A DNA stretch of 64,000 nt from NCBI RefSeq assembly GCF_002924365.1, contig NZ_PQWB01000019.1, forward strand, positions 1 to 64,000, read 5' to 3'. How positions within the stretch are numbered: the first letter of the stretch is position 1; each line of letters opens with the position of its first letter. The notes under the pieces were generated by a model. The model saw only the letters and a program-made list of their open reading frames with translations. It was not told the DNA's origin and made no database searches. Both the position numbers and the translations under genes were made by a program. Shown in pieces: positions 36,954 through 44,754 of the stretch. This stretch comes from Chromobacterium alticapitis (GTDB lineage: Bacteria > Pseudomonadota > Gammaproteobacteria > Burkholderiales > Chromobacteriaceae).

Positions 36954-38447
36954 ATGAAGCTCAAGCACCTTAGCCTGTCCGTGATGATCATGGGCACCGC
37001 GTTCGGCCTGGCATCCACACAGGCTGCTGCCTCGGGTTATCAATTCGGTTCGCAGAGCGTGTCCGGCCAGGGCACCGCCCACGCCAACGGCGCGGAAGCC
37101 GCCGATCCTTCCACTATTTTCGCCAACCCGGCTGGCTTGAGCCGTCTGGAGGGCACGCAGGTATCCGGCGGCGTGACCTTGGTTGTGCCGCATTCCGAAT
37201 ATACTGACAATGGTTCCACGACTTATCTGAAGCAACCCACCGGCGGCGGCAATGGCGGCACTTTCGCTCCGTCCGCGGTGGCGGCGCCCACCTTCTACCT
37301 GTCCAGCAAGATCAATGACAGAATTACCGCCGGCATTGGCCTGTTCGTGCCCTATGGCGCCAAACTGGATTACGGCGAAACCTGGGCTGGTCGTTACGCC
37401 CTGAGCAGCATCGAGCTCAAATCCTTCAATCTGAACCCGTCTTTCTCGCTAAAACTGAACGAGAAACATGCACTGGGTTTTGGTGTGTCCGCACAATACA
37501 TGGACGCCACCCTGGCTAAAATGACGGATGCCACGTCGGGCCTTGCCATGGCGGCGGCGGCCAAGGGTGGCATTACCGGTCCGTATGGCCCGGGCGGCGC
37601 GATAGTGACGATCAAAGACCCGGCGACGATCGCCAACATCATGCGTGCTGGCGGCCAAGGCGGCGATGGCAAGGCCACGGTGAAGGGCAGTGACTGGGGT
37701 TTCGGCTGGAATATTGGCTACCTGTTTACGCCGAGCGAAGATACCCGAATCGGCCTGGCTTACCGTTCCCAGGTCAAGATGAAGCTTACGGGCGACATCA
37801 CCTGGGACTTCAATGGCCGTGTGCAGGGCACGGATCCGAGTACGGGCCTGCCGTATGCTACTGAATTGAGCAAGTTCGTTCATCCCAGCACAACTGGCAG
37901 CGTGGATGTGACCACGCCGGATACTGCTTCCGTCAATGTGTTCCACCAGCTGGATTCGAAGTGGGCGTTGATGAGCGATGTGACCTGGGTGGGCAACGCC
38001 AAGTTGCAGCAAATCGATATCAAGCAGGACACCAAGAATGGCGTGCCTCAAGGTGATATCGTTCTGCATCAGAACTGGAAGAACACTTGGCGAGTGTCGG
38101 CGGGCGCCAACTATCGTTTGAGCGATGCTTGGTTGCTGCGTGGAGGTCTGGCTTGGGAGCAGTCTCCGCTGCAAAGCAACAACGACCTTCACCCGGCGAT
38201 TCCGGATAGTGATCGCATCTGGCTGTCGCTGGGCGCCAACTACAAGATCAACAAGCAAAGCTCCATCGATGTGGCTTACAGCTTCATCGACTTCAAAAAC
38301 GCGACGACGAATTACACTGATGCCTGCAATCCGACTGGCGTGAATACCTCTACCGGTGGCAGCTGCACCGGCAACGGCGAAACGGTCAAGGGCAGCTACA
38401 AGACCTACCTGCAGTTGATCGGCGTGCAGTACAACTACCGTTTCTAA
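36954..38447 (+). CDS. fadL: Long-chain fatty acid outer membrane transporter FadL
   Basis: A 497-residue OmpP1/FadL-family beta barrel. The signal peptide ends at about residue 26 (AAA). The mature protein starts with SGYQFGSQSVSGQGTAHANG and ADPSTIFANPAGLSRL, the plug domain with the conserved NPA. The chain ends in aromatic YNYRF as expected for recognition by the Bam machinery. It brings long-chain fatty acids and other hydrophobic compounds across the outer membrane. Monocistronic, preceded by a PsrA-type box and followed by a terminator. Confidence 0.94.
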   Translation: MKLKHLSLSVMIMGTAFGLASTQAAASGYQFGSQSVSGQGTAHANGAEAADPSTIFANPAGLSRLEGTQVSGGVTLVVPHSEYTDNGSTTYLKQPTGGGNGGTFAPSAVAAPTFYLSSKINDRITAGIGLFVPYGAKLDYGETWAGRYALSSIELKSFNLNPSFSLKLNEKHALGFGVSAQYMDATLAKMTDATSGLAMAAAAKGGITGPYGPGGAIVTIKDPATIANIMRAGGQGGDGKATVKGSDWGFGWNIGYLFTPSEDTRIGLAYRSQVKMKLTGDITWDFNGRVQGTDPSTGLPYATELSKFVHPSTTGSVDVTTPDTASVNVFHQLDSKWALMSDVTWVGNAKLQQIDIKQDTKNGVPQGDIVLHQNWKNTWRVSAGANYRLSDAWLLRGGLAWEQSPLQSNNDLHPAIPDSDRIWLSLGANYKINKQSSIDVAYSFIDFKNATTNYTDACNPTGVNTSTGGSCTGNGETVKGSYKTYLQLIGVQYNYRF

Positions 38448-38475
38448 GCGACTTTTGTCGTAAGAAAAGGGTAAG

Positions 38476-38501
38476 CAGGGCAGGCGCGGGCGCCTGCCCT
38501 G
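38476..38501 (+). terminator. Rho-independent terminator of fadL
   Basis: The 11-base arms CAGGGCAGGCG and CGCCTGCCCTG flank a four-base loop, followed by TTGTCGTTTT. Confidence 0.85.
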
Positions 38502-38872
38502 TTGTCGTTTTGGCACGGCGGTAAGCGTTGTTGCGCGCGCGCCAGCGCGGTGTGCAGATTTTTTACAAAACCTGCTTTGATTTTGCCCAAAATGGGTTAG
38601 ACTAATCTCACATAAAAGCGAGTGTTTGATATTTTATCTGCGCTCGATCATGATCTGGTCGTTGCGGCGCTTTGGCGACGCAACGACAGGAAAACAGCCG
38701 GCGGGAACAATAGTCGAAATCGCCGGCCAGACTATCAAGCAGTACCCCGGCGCCGCGCCCGCCCCAGCCGGCGCGAAACTGGGCAAGGACGATTCAACGC
38801 TCGCCCTTGGAAGCAAGCAGGACAGGTTGAGAGGGGCCTGTCTCATGTGTGTTTCAACAAAACGAGGAAACC
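38502..38872 (+). other. Long leader of the beta-oxidation genes
   Basis: A 371-base stretch with no gene I can support. TTGATT (38577-38582) and the small dyad CCCA-AAA-TGGG (38586-38596) just before TAGACT look like a promoter with an operator, which would leave a 5' untranslated region of about 260 bases. Short open frames here lack ribosome-binding sites. Confidence 0.4.
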
Positions 38873-41248
38873 ATGTCTCAAACCAAATTCAACGTACGCA
38901 AGGTTGCCGTGCTCGGCGCTGGCGTGATGGGCGCGCAAATCGCCGCGCATCTGGTAAACGCCAAAGTGCCGACCATTCTGTTCGACCTGCCGGCCAAGGA
39001 AGGCGACAAGAACGGCATCGCGCTGAAGGCCATTGAAGGCCTGAAGAAGCTGAAGCCTTCTCCGCTGGCAGGCAGCGACGTGGTTGCCCACATCCAGCCC
39101 GCCAACTACGACGACCACCTGCATCTGCTGAAAGACTGCGACCTGGTGATCGAGGCCATCGCCGAGCGCATGGACTGGAAGGTGGACCTGTACCACAAGG
39201 TGGCTCCGCATCTGGGCGAGCAAACCATCTTCGCGACGAATACTTCCGGCCTGTCCATCAACAAGCTGGCCGAAGGCTGCCCGGACGCGGTTCGCCCGCG
39301 CTTCTGCGGCGTGCACTTCTTCAACCCGCCGCGCTATATGCACCTGGTTGAAATCATTCCCTGTGTGACTTCCGACGCCCACATCCTGGACAACCTGGAG
39401 CGCTTTCTGGTGTCCACCCTGGGCAAGGGCGTGGTCCGCGCCAAGGACACCCCGAACTTCGTGGCCAACCGCATCGGCGTGTTCTCCATGCTGGCCACCA
39501 TCGCCAACGCAGCCAAGTACGGCATCCGCTTCGACGTGGTGGACGACCTGACCGGCCCGCGCCTGGGCCGCCCGAAGTCCGCCACCTTCCGCACTGCCGA
39601 CGTGGTGGGCCTGGACACCTTCGCCCACGTGGTGAAGACCATGCAGGACACCCTGCCGCAAGATCCGTGGCACAGCCTGTTCGCCACGCCTGACTGGATG
39701 CAAGGCCTGATCTCGGCCGGCGCGCTGGGTTCCAAGACCAAGGCCGGCATCTATAAGAAAGACGGCAAGCGCATGCTGGTGCTGGACCCGGCCAAGGGCG
39801 AGTACGTGGGCTCCGGCGAGAAAGGCGACGACGCGGTCAAGGACATCCTGAAGATCGCCAACCCGGCGGAAAAATTCCAGAAGCTGCGCGAAAGCGAGCA
39901 TCCGCAGGCGCAATTCTTGTGGGCATGTTTCCGCGATGTGTTCCACTACATCTCCTTCCATCTGGCCGATATCGCCAACTGCGCGCGCGACGTTGACTTC
40001 GCCATCCGCTGGGGCTTCGGCTGGTCCACCGGCCCGTTCGAAACCTGGCAGGCCGCCGGCTGGCAGCAAGTGGCCAAGTGGCTGCAGGAAGACATCGCCG
40101 CAGGCAAGAGCCTGGCCAAGGCCGAGCTGCCGAGCTGGGTGCTGGAAGGCGACCGCGCCGGCGTGCATTTCGCCGACGGTTCCTACAACGCCGCCGACAA
40201 GAAGCTGGTAGGCCGCTCCGCGCTGGACGTTTACCAGCGCCAGCTGGCCCCGGCCAAGGTGCTGGGCGAAAAGTCCGAGCAACTGGGCGAAACCGTATTC
40301 GAAAACGAAGGCGTGCGCGCCTTCACCACCGGCGACGATGTGCTGGTGGTTTCGTTCAAGTCCAAGGCTCACGCCATCGGCCCGGCCGTGCTGGATGGCC
40401 TGAACACCGCCATCGACATCGCCGAAGACCGCTTCAAGGGCCTGGTGATCTGGCAAACCGAAGAGCCGTTCTCTGTGGGCGCGGACCTGCAGTCCATGAT
40501 GCCGGCCTTCATGATGGGCGACTGGGGCGCGATCGATTCCATGATCGGCCGCTTCCAGTCCACCGCCTTGCGCCTGCGCTATAGCCAGATCCCGACCATC
40601 GCCGCAACTCAGGGCTATGTGTTCGGCGGCGGCTGCGAGTTCGCCATGCACTGCGACAAGACCGTGGCTGCGCTGGAGTCCTACGTCGGACTGGTGGAGG
40701 TGGGCGTGGGCCTGCTGCCGGGCGGCGGCGGCTGCAAGGAGTTCGCCCTGCGCGCCTCGCAAGAGTCCAAGGGCGACCTGCTAGCCGCGCTGAAGGACTA
40801 CTTCATGAACATCGCCACCGCCAAGGTTGCTACCAGCGGCGTGGAAGCGCAGGAACTGGGCTTCTTCAAGAAGGGCGATTCCGTGGTGTTCAACGCCTAC
40901 GAGCTGCTCTATGTCGCCAAGCGCCAGGCTCTGGCGCTGGCCGAATCCGGCTACCGTCCGCCGCTGAAGGTGAAGGGCTTCCCGGTTGCCGGCCGCGCAG
41001 GCGCCGCGTCGATCAAGGGCCAGCTGGTGAACATGCTGGAAGGCAACTTCATCAGTCAGCACGACTTCTTCATCGCTTCGCAGATCGCCGACGTGATGAC
41101 CGGCGGCGACGTGGAAGCCGGCACCCTGGTCAATGAGCAATGGATTCTGGACCTGGAGCGCAAGGCCTTCATGACCCTGCTGAAGAACGCCAAGACCCAG
41201 GACCGCATCGCCAACATGCTGACCACCGGCAAGCCGCTGCGCAACTAA
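38873..41248 (+). CDS. fadN: 3-hydroxyacyl-CoA dehydrogenase / enoyl-CoA hydratase (FadN type)
   Basis: A 791-residue two-domain enzyme. The N-terminal half is a 3-hydroxyacyl-CoA dehydrogenase with NAD-binding GAGVMG (15-20), FATNTSGLSINKLAEG and GVHFFNPPRYMHLVEIIP. The C-terminal half is a crotonase domain (FSVGADLQSMMPAFMMGDWG, YVFGGGCEFAMHCD, VEVGVGLLPGGGGCKEFALR). This order, dehydrogenase first, is that of FadN and is the reverse of E. coli FadB. It does the middle two steps of beta-oxidation in the cytoplasm. ATG 38873 follows GAGGAA. The partner thiolase begins 176 bases downstream. Confidence 0.93.
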   Translation: MSQTKFNVRKVAVLGAGVMGAQIAAHLVNAKVPTILFDLPAKEGDKNGIALKAIEGLKKLKPSPLAGSDVVAHIQPANYDDHLHLLKDCDLVIEAIAERMDWKVDLYHKVAPHLGEQTIFATNTSGLSINKLAEGCPDAVRPRFCGVHFFNPPRYMHLVEIIPCVTSDAHILDNLERFLVSTLGKGVVRAKDTPNFVANRIGVFSMLATIANAAKYGIRFDVVDDLTGPRLGRPKSATFRTADVVGLDTFAHVVKTMQDTLPQDPWHSLFATPDWMQGLISAGALGSKTKAGIYKKDGKRMLVLDPAKGEYVGSGEKGDDAVKDILKIANPAEKFQKLRESEHPQAQFLWACFRDVFHYISFHLADIANCARDVDFAIRWGFGWSTGPFETWQAAGWQQVAKWLQEDIAAGKSLAKAELPSWVLEGDRAGVHFADGSYNAADKKLVGRSALDVYQRQLAPAKVLGEKSEQLGETVFENEGVRAFTTGDDVLVVSFKSKAHAIGPAVLDGLNTAIDIAEDRFKGLVIWQTEEPFSVGADLQSMMPAFMMGDWGAIDSMIGRFQSTALRLRYSQIPTIAATQGYVFGGGCEFAMHCDKTVAALESYVGLVEVGVGLLPGGGGCKEFALRASQESKGDLLAALKDYFMNIATAKVATSGVEAQELGFFKKGDSVVFNAYELLYVAKRQALALAESGYRPPLKVKGFPVAGRAGAASIKGQLVNMLEGNFISQHDFFIASQIADVMTGGDVEAGTLVNEQWILDLERKAFMTLLKNAKTQDRIANMLTTGKPLRN

Positions 41249-41424
41249 TACGAGCCGCCCACAAGACGCCTGATGCAGCCTTGCGTCGACCTGTCGTACG
41301 AGATTAATCGTCCGCTTGCGTCGACGCCTGGACTCAGGCGCTTGTGAACCGCTCGAAAATCCAAGAATGCAAAGGCTGGCGGCAGGCATGAAGACCTGGC
41401 CGCCGGTCGCGAAGGAGCAAAAGA

Positions 41425-42627
41425 ATGGTTAAGCAAGTACAAGAAGCTTACATCGTCGCCGTCACCCGCACCCCGGTGGGCAAGGCGCCGCGCGGCATGA
41501 TGCGCCACGTGCGCCCGGACGACATGCTGGCGCATGTGATCACCGGCGCGCTGGCCCAAGTGCCGAACCTGGATCCGAAGCTGATTTCCGATTGCGTGGT
41601 CGGCTGCGCCTTCCCGGAAGCTGAGCAAGGCCTGAATATGGCCCGCATCGGCGTGCTGCTGGCCGGCCTGCCCAACACCGTGGGCGGCATCACCATCAAC
41701 CGCTACTGCTCGTCCGGCATCAATGCCGTGCAGATGGCTGCCGACCGCATCCGCCTGGGCGAAGCCGACGTGGTGATCGCGGCTGGCGCCGAATCGATGT
41801 CCCTGGTGCCGATGATGGGCAACAAGGTGTCGCTGAACCCGGAAATCTTCGCCAAGGACGAGAATTACGGCATCGCCTACGGCATGGGCCTGACCGCGGA
41901 AAAAGTGGCGCAGCAATGGGGCGTGTCGCGCGAAGACCAGGACGCGTTCGCGGTGGAATCGCATCGCCGCGCGCTGGCGGCCATCGACGGCGGCAAGTTC
42001 AAGAACGAAATCACGCCGCTGGAAGTGACCTATCGCACGCCTAATCTGGAAACCGGCGAAGTGGTGGTGAAGAAGCGCGTGCTGGACACAGACGAAGGCC
42101 CGCGCCGCGAAACGACGCTGGAAGGCCTGGCCAAGCTGAAGACCGTATTCGACGCCAAGGGCTCCGTCACCGCCGGCAATTCCTCGCAGATGTCCGACGG
42201 CGCCGGTGCGGTGATCCTGGTGTCCGAGCGCGTCCTGAAGGAGTTCAACTTGACCCCGCTGGCCCGCTACGTGACCTTCTCGGTCAAGGGCGTTCCGCCG
42301 GAGATCATGGGCATCGGCCCGAAGGAAGCCATTCCGGCCGCGCTGGCCCAGGCTGGCCTGAAGCAGGACGACCTGAAGTGGATCGAGCTGAACGAAGCTT
42401 TCGCCGCCCAGGCGCTGGCAGTGGCGCGCGATCTGGAGCTGGATATGTCCAAGGTGAACCCGCACGGCGGCGCCATCGCACTGGGCCACCCGCTGGGCGC
42501 TACCGGCGCAATCCGCACCGCAACCCTGGTGCACGGCATGCGCGACGCCGGCCTGAAGGGCCACGGCATGGTGACGATGTGCATCGGCACCGGCATGGGC
42601 GCCGCCGGCATCATCGAAGTGCTGTAA
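41425..42627 (+). CDS. fadA: Acetyl-CoA acyltransferase (3-ketoacyl-CoA thiolase)
   Basis: A 400-residue thiolase. Nucleophile Cys95 is in INRYCSSGINAVQ, His355 in GGAIALGHPLGATG, and acid/base Cys386 in VTMCIGTGMG. ELNEAFAAQALAV and GAESMSLVPMMG are further family motifs. It cleaves 3-ketoacyl-CoA to acetyl-CoA and a shortened acyl-CoA, completing the cycle begun by FadE and the FadN-type protein. The 176-base gap before it has no terminator and no gene, so the two genes are probably one operon. Symbol by role, since the sequence does not separate FadA from FadI naming. Confidence 0.92.
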   Translation: MVKQVQEAYIVAVTRTPVGKAPRGMMRHVRPDDMLAHVITGALAQVPNLDPKLISDCVVGCAFPEAEQGLNMARIGVLLAGLPNTVGGITINRYCSSGINAVQMAADRIRLGEADVVIAAGAESMSLVPMMGNKVSLNPEIFAKDENYGIAYGMGLTAEKVAQQWGVSREDQDAFAVESHRRALAAIDGGKFKNEITPLEVTYRTPNLETGEVVVKKRVLDTDEGPRRETTLEGLAKLKTVFDAKGSVTAGNSSQMSDGAGAVILVSERVLKEFNLTPLARYVTFSVKGVPPEIMGIGPKEAIPAALAQAGLKQDDLKWIELNEAFAAQALAVARDLELDMSKVNPHGGAIALGHPLGATGAIRTATLVHGMRDAGLKGHGMVTMCIGTGMGAAGIIEVL

Positions 42628-42652
42628 GCCTGTCGGCAATCCGGGCTTGATC

Positions 42653-42683
42653 ATCGCCCCGCCGGGTTTCTCGGCGGGGCGAT
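42653..42683 (+). terminator. Rho-independent terminator of the thiolase gene
   Basis: A perfect 12-base stem, ATCGCCCCGCCG and CGGCGGGGCGAT, with a seven-base loop and a following TTTTCTTT. Confidence 0.92.
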
Positions 42684-42753
42684 TTTCTTTGGATTTCAGA
42701 GTGAGAGAATGTTGCCGATAGCATGATGGTCTGATTCAAGCGTGGAGCCTGCG

Positions 42754-43071
42754 ATGGATCCCATGAGCTGGGCGGTGGCGTATAACGAGCGCCTGAGTGT
42801 CATCCATTATTTCAAGAGCAATATGGCCGCATTCCAGCAAATCGCGGATGCAGCGACCGATCCGGACGTTAAGGCGCGTTATGTCCAGGCGGTGCAGCAG
42901 ATGAAGCGGGACGGGCCGATTGTCGAGAGCCAGATGCGGGAATACGCTGGCCGAGCTGGCGTGGACGACGCCGATTTCGGCCATACCGTCGATCCCACTC
43001 AGTACGCGGGCTACAACAAGCAAGGCAAGGGTGTCCGGTTCCCTTATGTGAATTTGTTCGCATCGGCCTGA
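42754..43071 (+). CDS. Hypothetical protein
   Basis: A 105-residue soluble protein, mostly helical in its first 65 residues (AFQQIADAATDPDVKARYVQ), with an Asp/Gly/Tyr-rich C-terminus (HTVDPTQYAGYNKQGKG). ATG 42754 is preceded by GGAG at normal spacing; an in-frame GTG at 42742 is less likely. I do not recognise a family. It stands alone between two terminators. Confidence 0.65.
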   Translation: MDPMSWAVAYNERLSVIHYFKSNMAAFQQIADAATDPDVKARYVQAVQQMKRDGPIVESQMREYAGRAGVDDADFGHTVDPTQYAGYNKQGKGVRFPYVNLFASA

Positions 43072-43083
43072 TCGCGACAAAGG

Positions 43084-43110
43084 AAAAGGCTTGCTGTGGG
43101 CAAGCCTTTT
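43084..43110. terminator. Bidirectional terminator
   Basis: A perfect 11-base stem (AAAAGGCTTGC / GCAAGCCTTTT) with loop TGTGG between convergent genes. Confidence 0.9.
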
Positions 43111-43135
43111 GGGACGGATGCTGCGAGCGCGGCGA

Positions 43136-44653
43136 TTAATCTATTTTCGCCAGCGTGTCGAAATTGCTGTGGTTGCAGTCTTCGAACTCGCGCTGCGGCT
43201 CCCTGAGCTTGATCTGATACGATTTGCCCTGGGCGGTCAGCACCAGCTCCCGGTCGGCCGCGGTCAGCACCTTGGGCATCAGGAACCAGCGCTGTCCCTG
43301 GCGGGAGTTGGGCTGGGTGATGTAAATGGCGGCGTTAGGCGGCGATTCAGGCTGGGTGGGGTCCAGCAGCGACACGCCTACCGGCGTCTGGCCCAGGATT
43401 TCTATGCCCACCTTGGTGCCGTTGTTCTGGCGCAGGATGCGGCGGATGATGCCGAGCAGCGGCGGGTGGCTTTCGGTGCGGACCAGGATCAGCCTGCCGA
43501 TGGCGAGCTGCTCCACGGCCTTGCCGATGAAAGTCAGCCCCATGCCTGTGCTGCTGATGTCATTGATGCGCCACTCGTCCAGCCGCTCAGCGTCCAGCGT
43601 GCTGACTTCCTGCACCTTGATCTGGAAGGCCACGCGCTCGAAGCCGATGGAGACGTGCGCGCTGGACGAGTGCAGCGAGCGCTCAGACTTGCGCAGGGAC
43701 TTGCCGCCGTCGTTTGACCAGCGTATGGCCAGTTTCTCGCACAGGTCGGCCCATTCCTCGCGTTCGAGCTCGCAGTCCAGAGCCGCCAGCTGGGACGGGA
43801 TGCGGGTGTCGAGATCGAACATCAGATCGGCCAGCCGGGTGGTGATTTCGTAGGCGGACCAATAGCGATGCCATTTGCCGGCCATGCCGCGCAGCATGGG
43901 CTGCGGCGGCTCCGCCATCGACAGATTGTAGACGAAGACCGGGCCTTCCAGCGGCGGCTGCTTCTCCAGCGGAATGTGCTGGCTGATCAGCAGCAGCAGC
44001 TGGTCCACCGCGATGATTTCCTTGTGCAGCATGTTCTCGGTTTGCGCCAGGTGCAGCATGCCGGCTTGCAACAGCAGGTGCTCGCAGCAGGTTTCCTGGC
44101 GCGAATCCGGGTACAGCAGCATGGGTGTGCGGGCAAAGCCGCTTTCTTCCGCATGGATGTAGAAACGGAAGCCTTGCTGCCAGGCGCTGCCTTCCGGCTT
44201 CAGGTAGCGCAGCGCGTTCCACGCCAGCAGCCGCATCTGGTGGTGCAGGCCGCGCAGGGTGATCAGTTGCAGCTCTGCCTCCAGCGCAGGCGTCGGCGCG
44301 CTTTTGTGCAGGCGCAGGCAGATCTGGTAAGCAGTGGATAGCTCGTGCCAGAACGCGAGTATGGTGGGCAGGTAGCCTTTGCTGCCGGGCCGCGAGCGCA
44401 GGTAATCGCCGCACAATTGCTGGTGGATGTTGGCGGCCTTGTCGTCGACGTAGAGCAGCGTCTTGACGCGCTCTTTCAACGAAATGTTGGTATCGGCGTT
44501 AATCTTGGAAATGGCCTTGATGATTTCCACCAAGGCAGTAAAGTACTCTGCCTGCGGCAGGTCGCGTACCAGCAGGGTTGCCGACTGCGCCACGCCGGAT
44601 GCCGGCGTGTTCTTGCTTAGAAGCGAAGTGACGAGGGATTTGAAATCAAACAT
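43136..44653 (-). CDS. Conserved protein with PilZ-like C-terminal region
   Basis: A 505-residue cytoplasmic protein without signal peptide or membrane helix. The first 300 residues are helical and uncharacterised. At about 365-430, EWRINDISSTGMGLTFIG resembles the D/N-x-S-x-x-G motif of PilZ domains, and the preceding charged segment (RKSERSLHSSS) sits where the arginine motif should be, though the RxxxR is not clean. A role in cyclic-di-GMP sensing is therefore possible but unproven. It starts at ATG 44653, divergent from the patatin autotransporter. Confidence 0.6.
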   Translation of the reverse strand: MFDFKSLVTSLLSKNTPASGVAQSATLLVRDLPQAEYFTALVEIIKAISKINADTNISLKERVKTLLYVDDKAANIHQQLCGDYLRSRPGSKGYLPTILAFWHELSTAYQICLRLHKSAPTPALEAELQLITLRGLHHQMRLLAWNALRYLKPEGSAWQQGFRFYIHAEESGFARTPMLLYPDSRQETCCEHLLLQAGMLHLAQTENMLHKEIIAVDQLLLLISQHIPLEKQPPLEGPVFVYNLSMAEPPQPMLRGMAGKWHRYWSAYEITTRLADLMFDLDTRIPSQLAALDCELEREEWADLCEKLAIRWSNDGGKSLRKSERSLHSSSAHVSIGFERVAFQIKVQEVSTLDAERLDEWRINDISSTGMGLTFIGKAVEQLAIGRLILVRTESHPPLLGIIRRILRQNNGTKVGIEILGQTPVGVSLLDPTQPESPPNAAIYITQPNSRQGQRWFLMPKVLTAADRELVLTAQGKSYQIKLREPQREFEDCNHSNFDTLAKID

Positions 44654-44754
44654 TGAGCCAAGCTTTGAATTAAAGTGTTATACCCGCTTATATGTCACTC
44701 TATCTTACGTCACGCTTTGATGATGGTGAAACCATAATCTTAAAAATCACAAAT

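Noticed and set aside
38626-38870. Short open frames in the leader of the fadN-type gene
   Set aside because: No ribosome-binding site, unusual composition, and they run into the fadN reading region in another frame.
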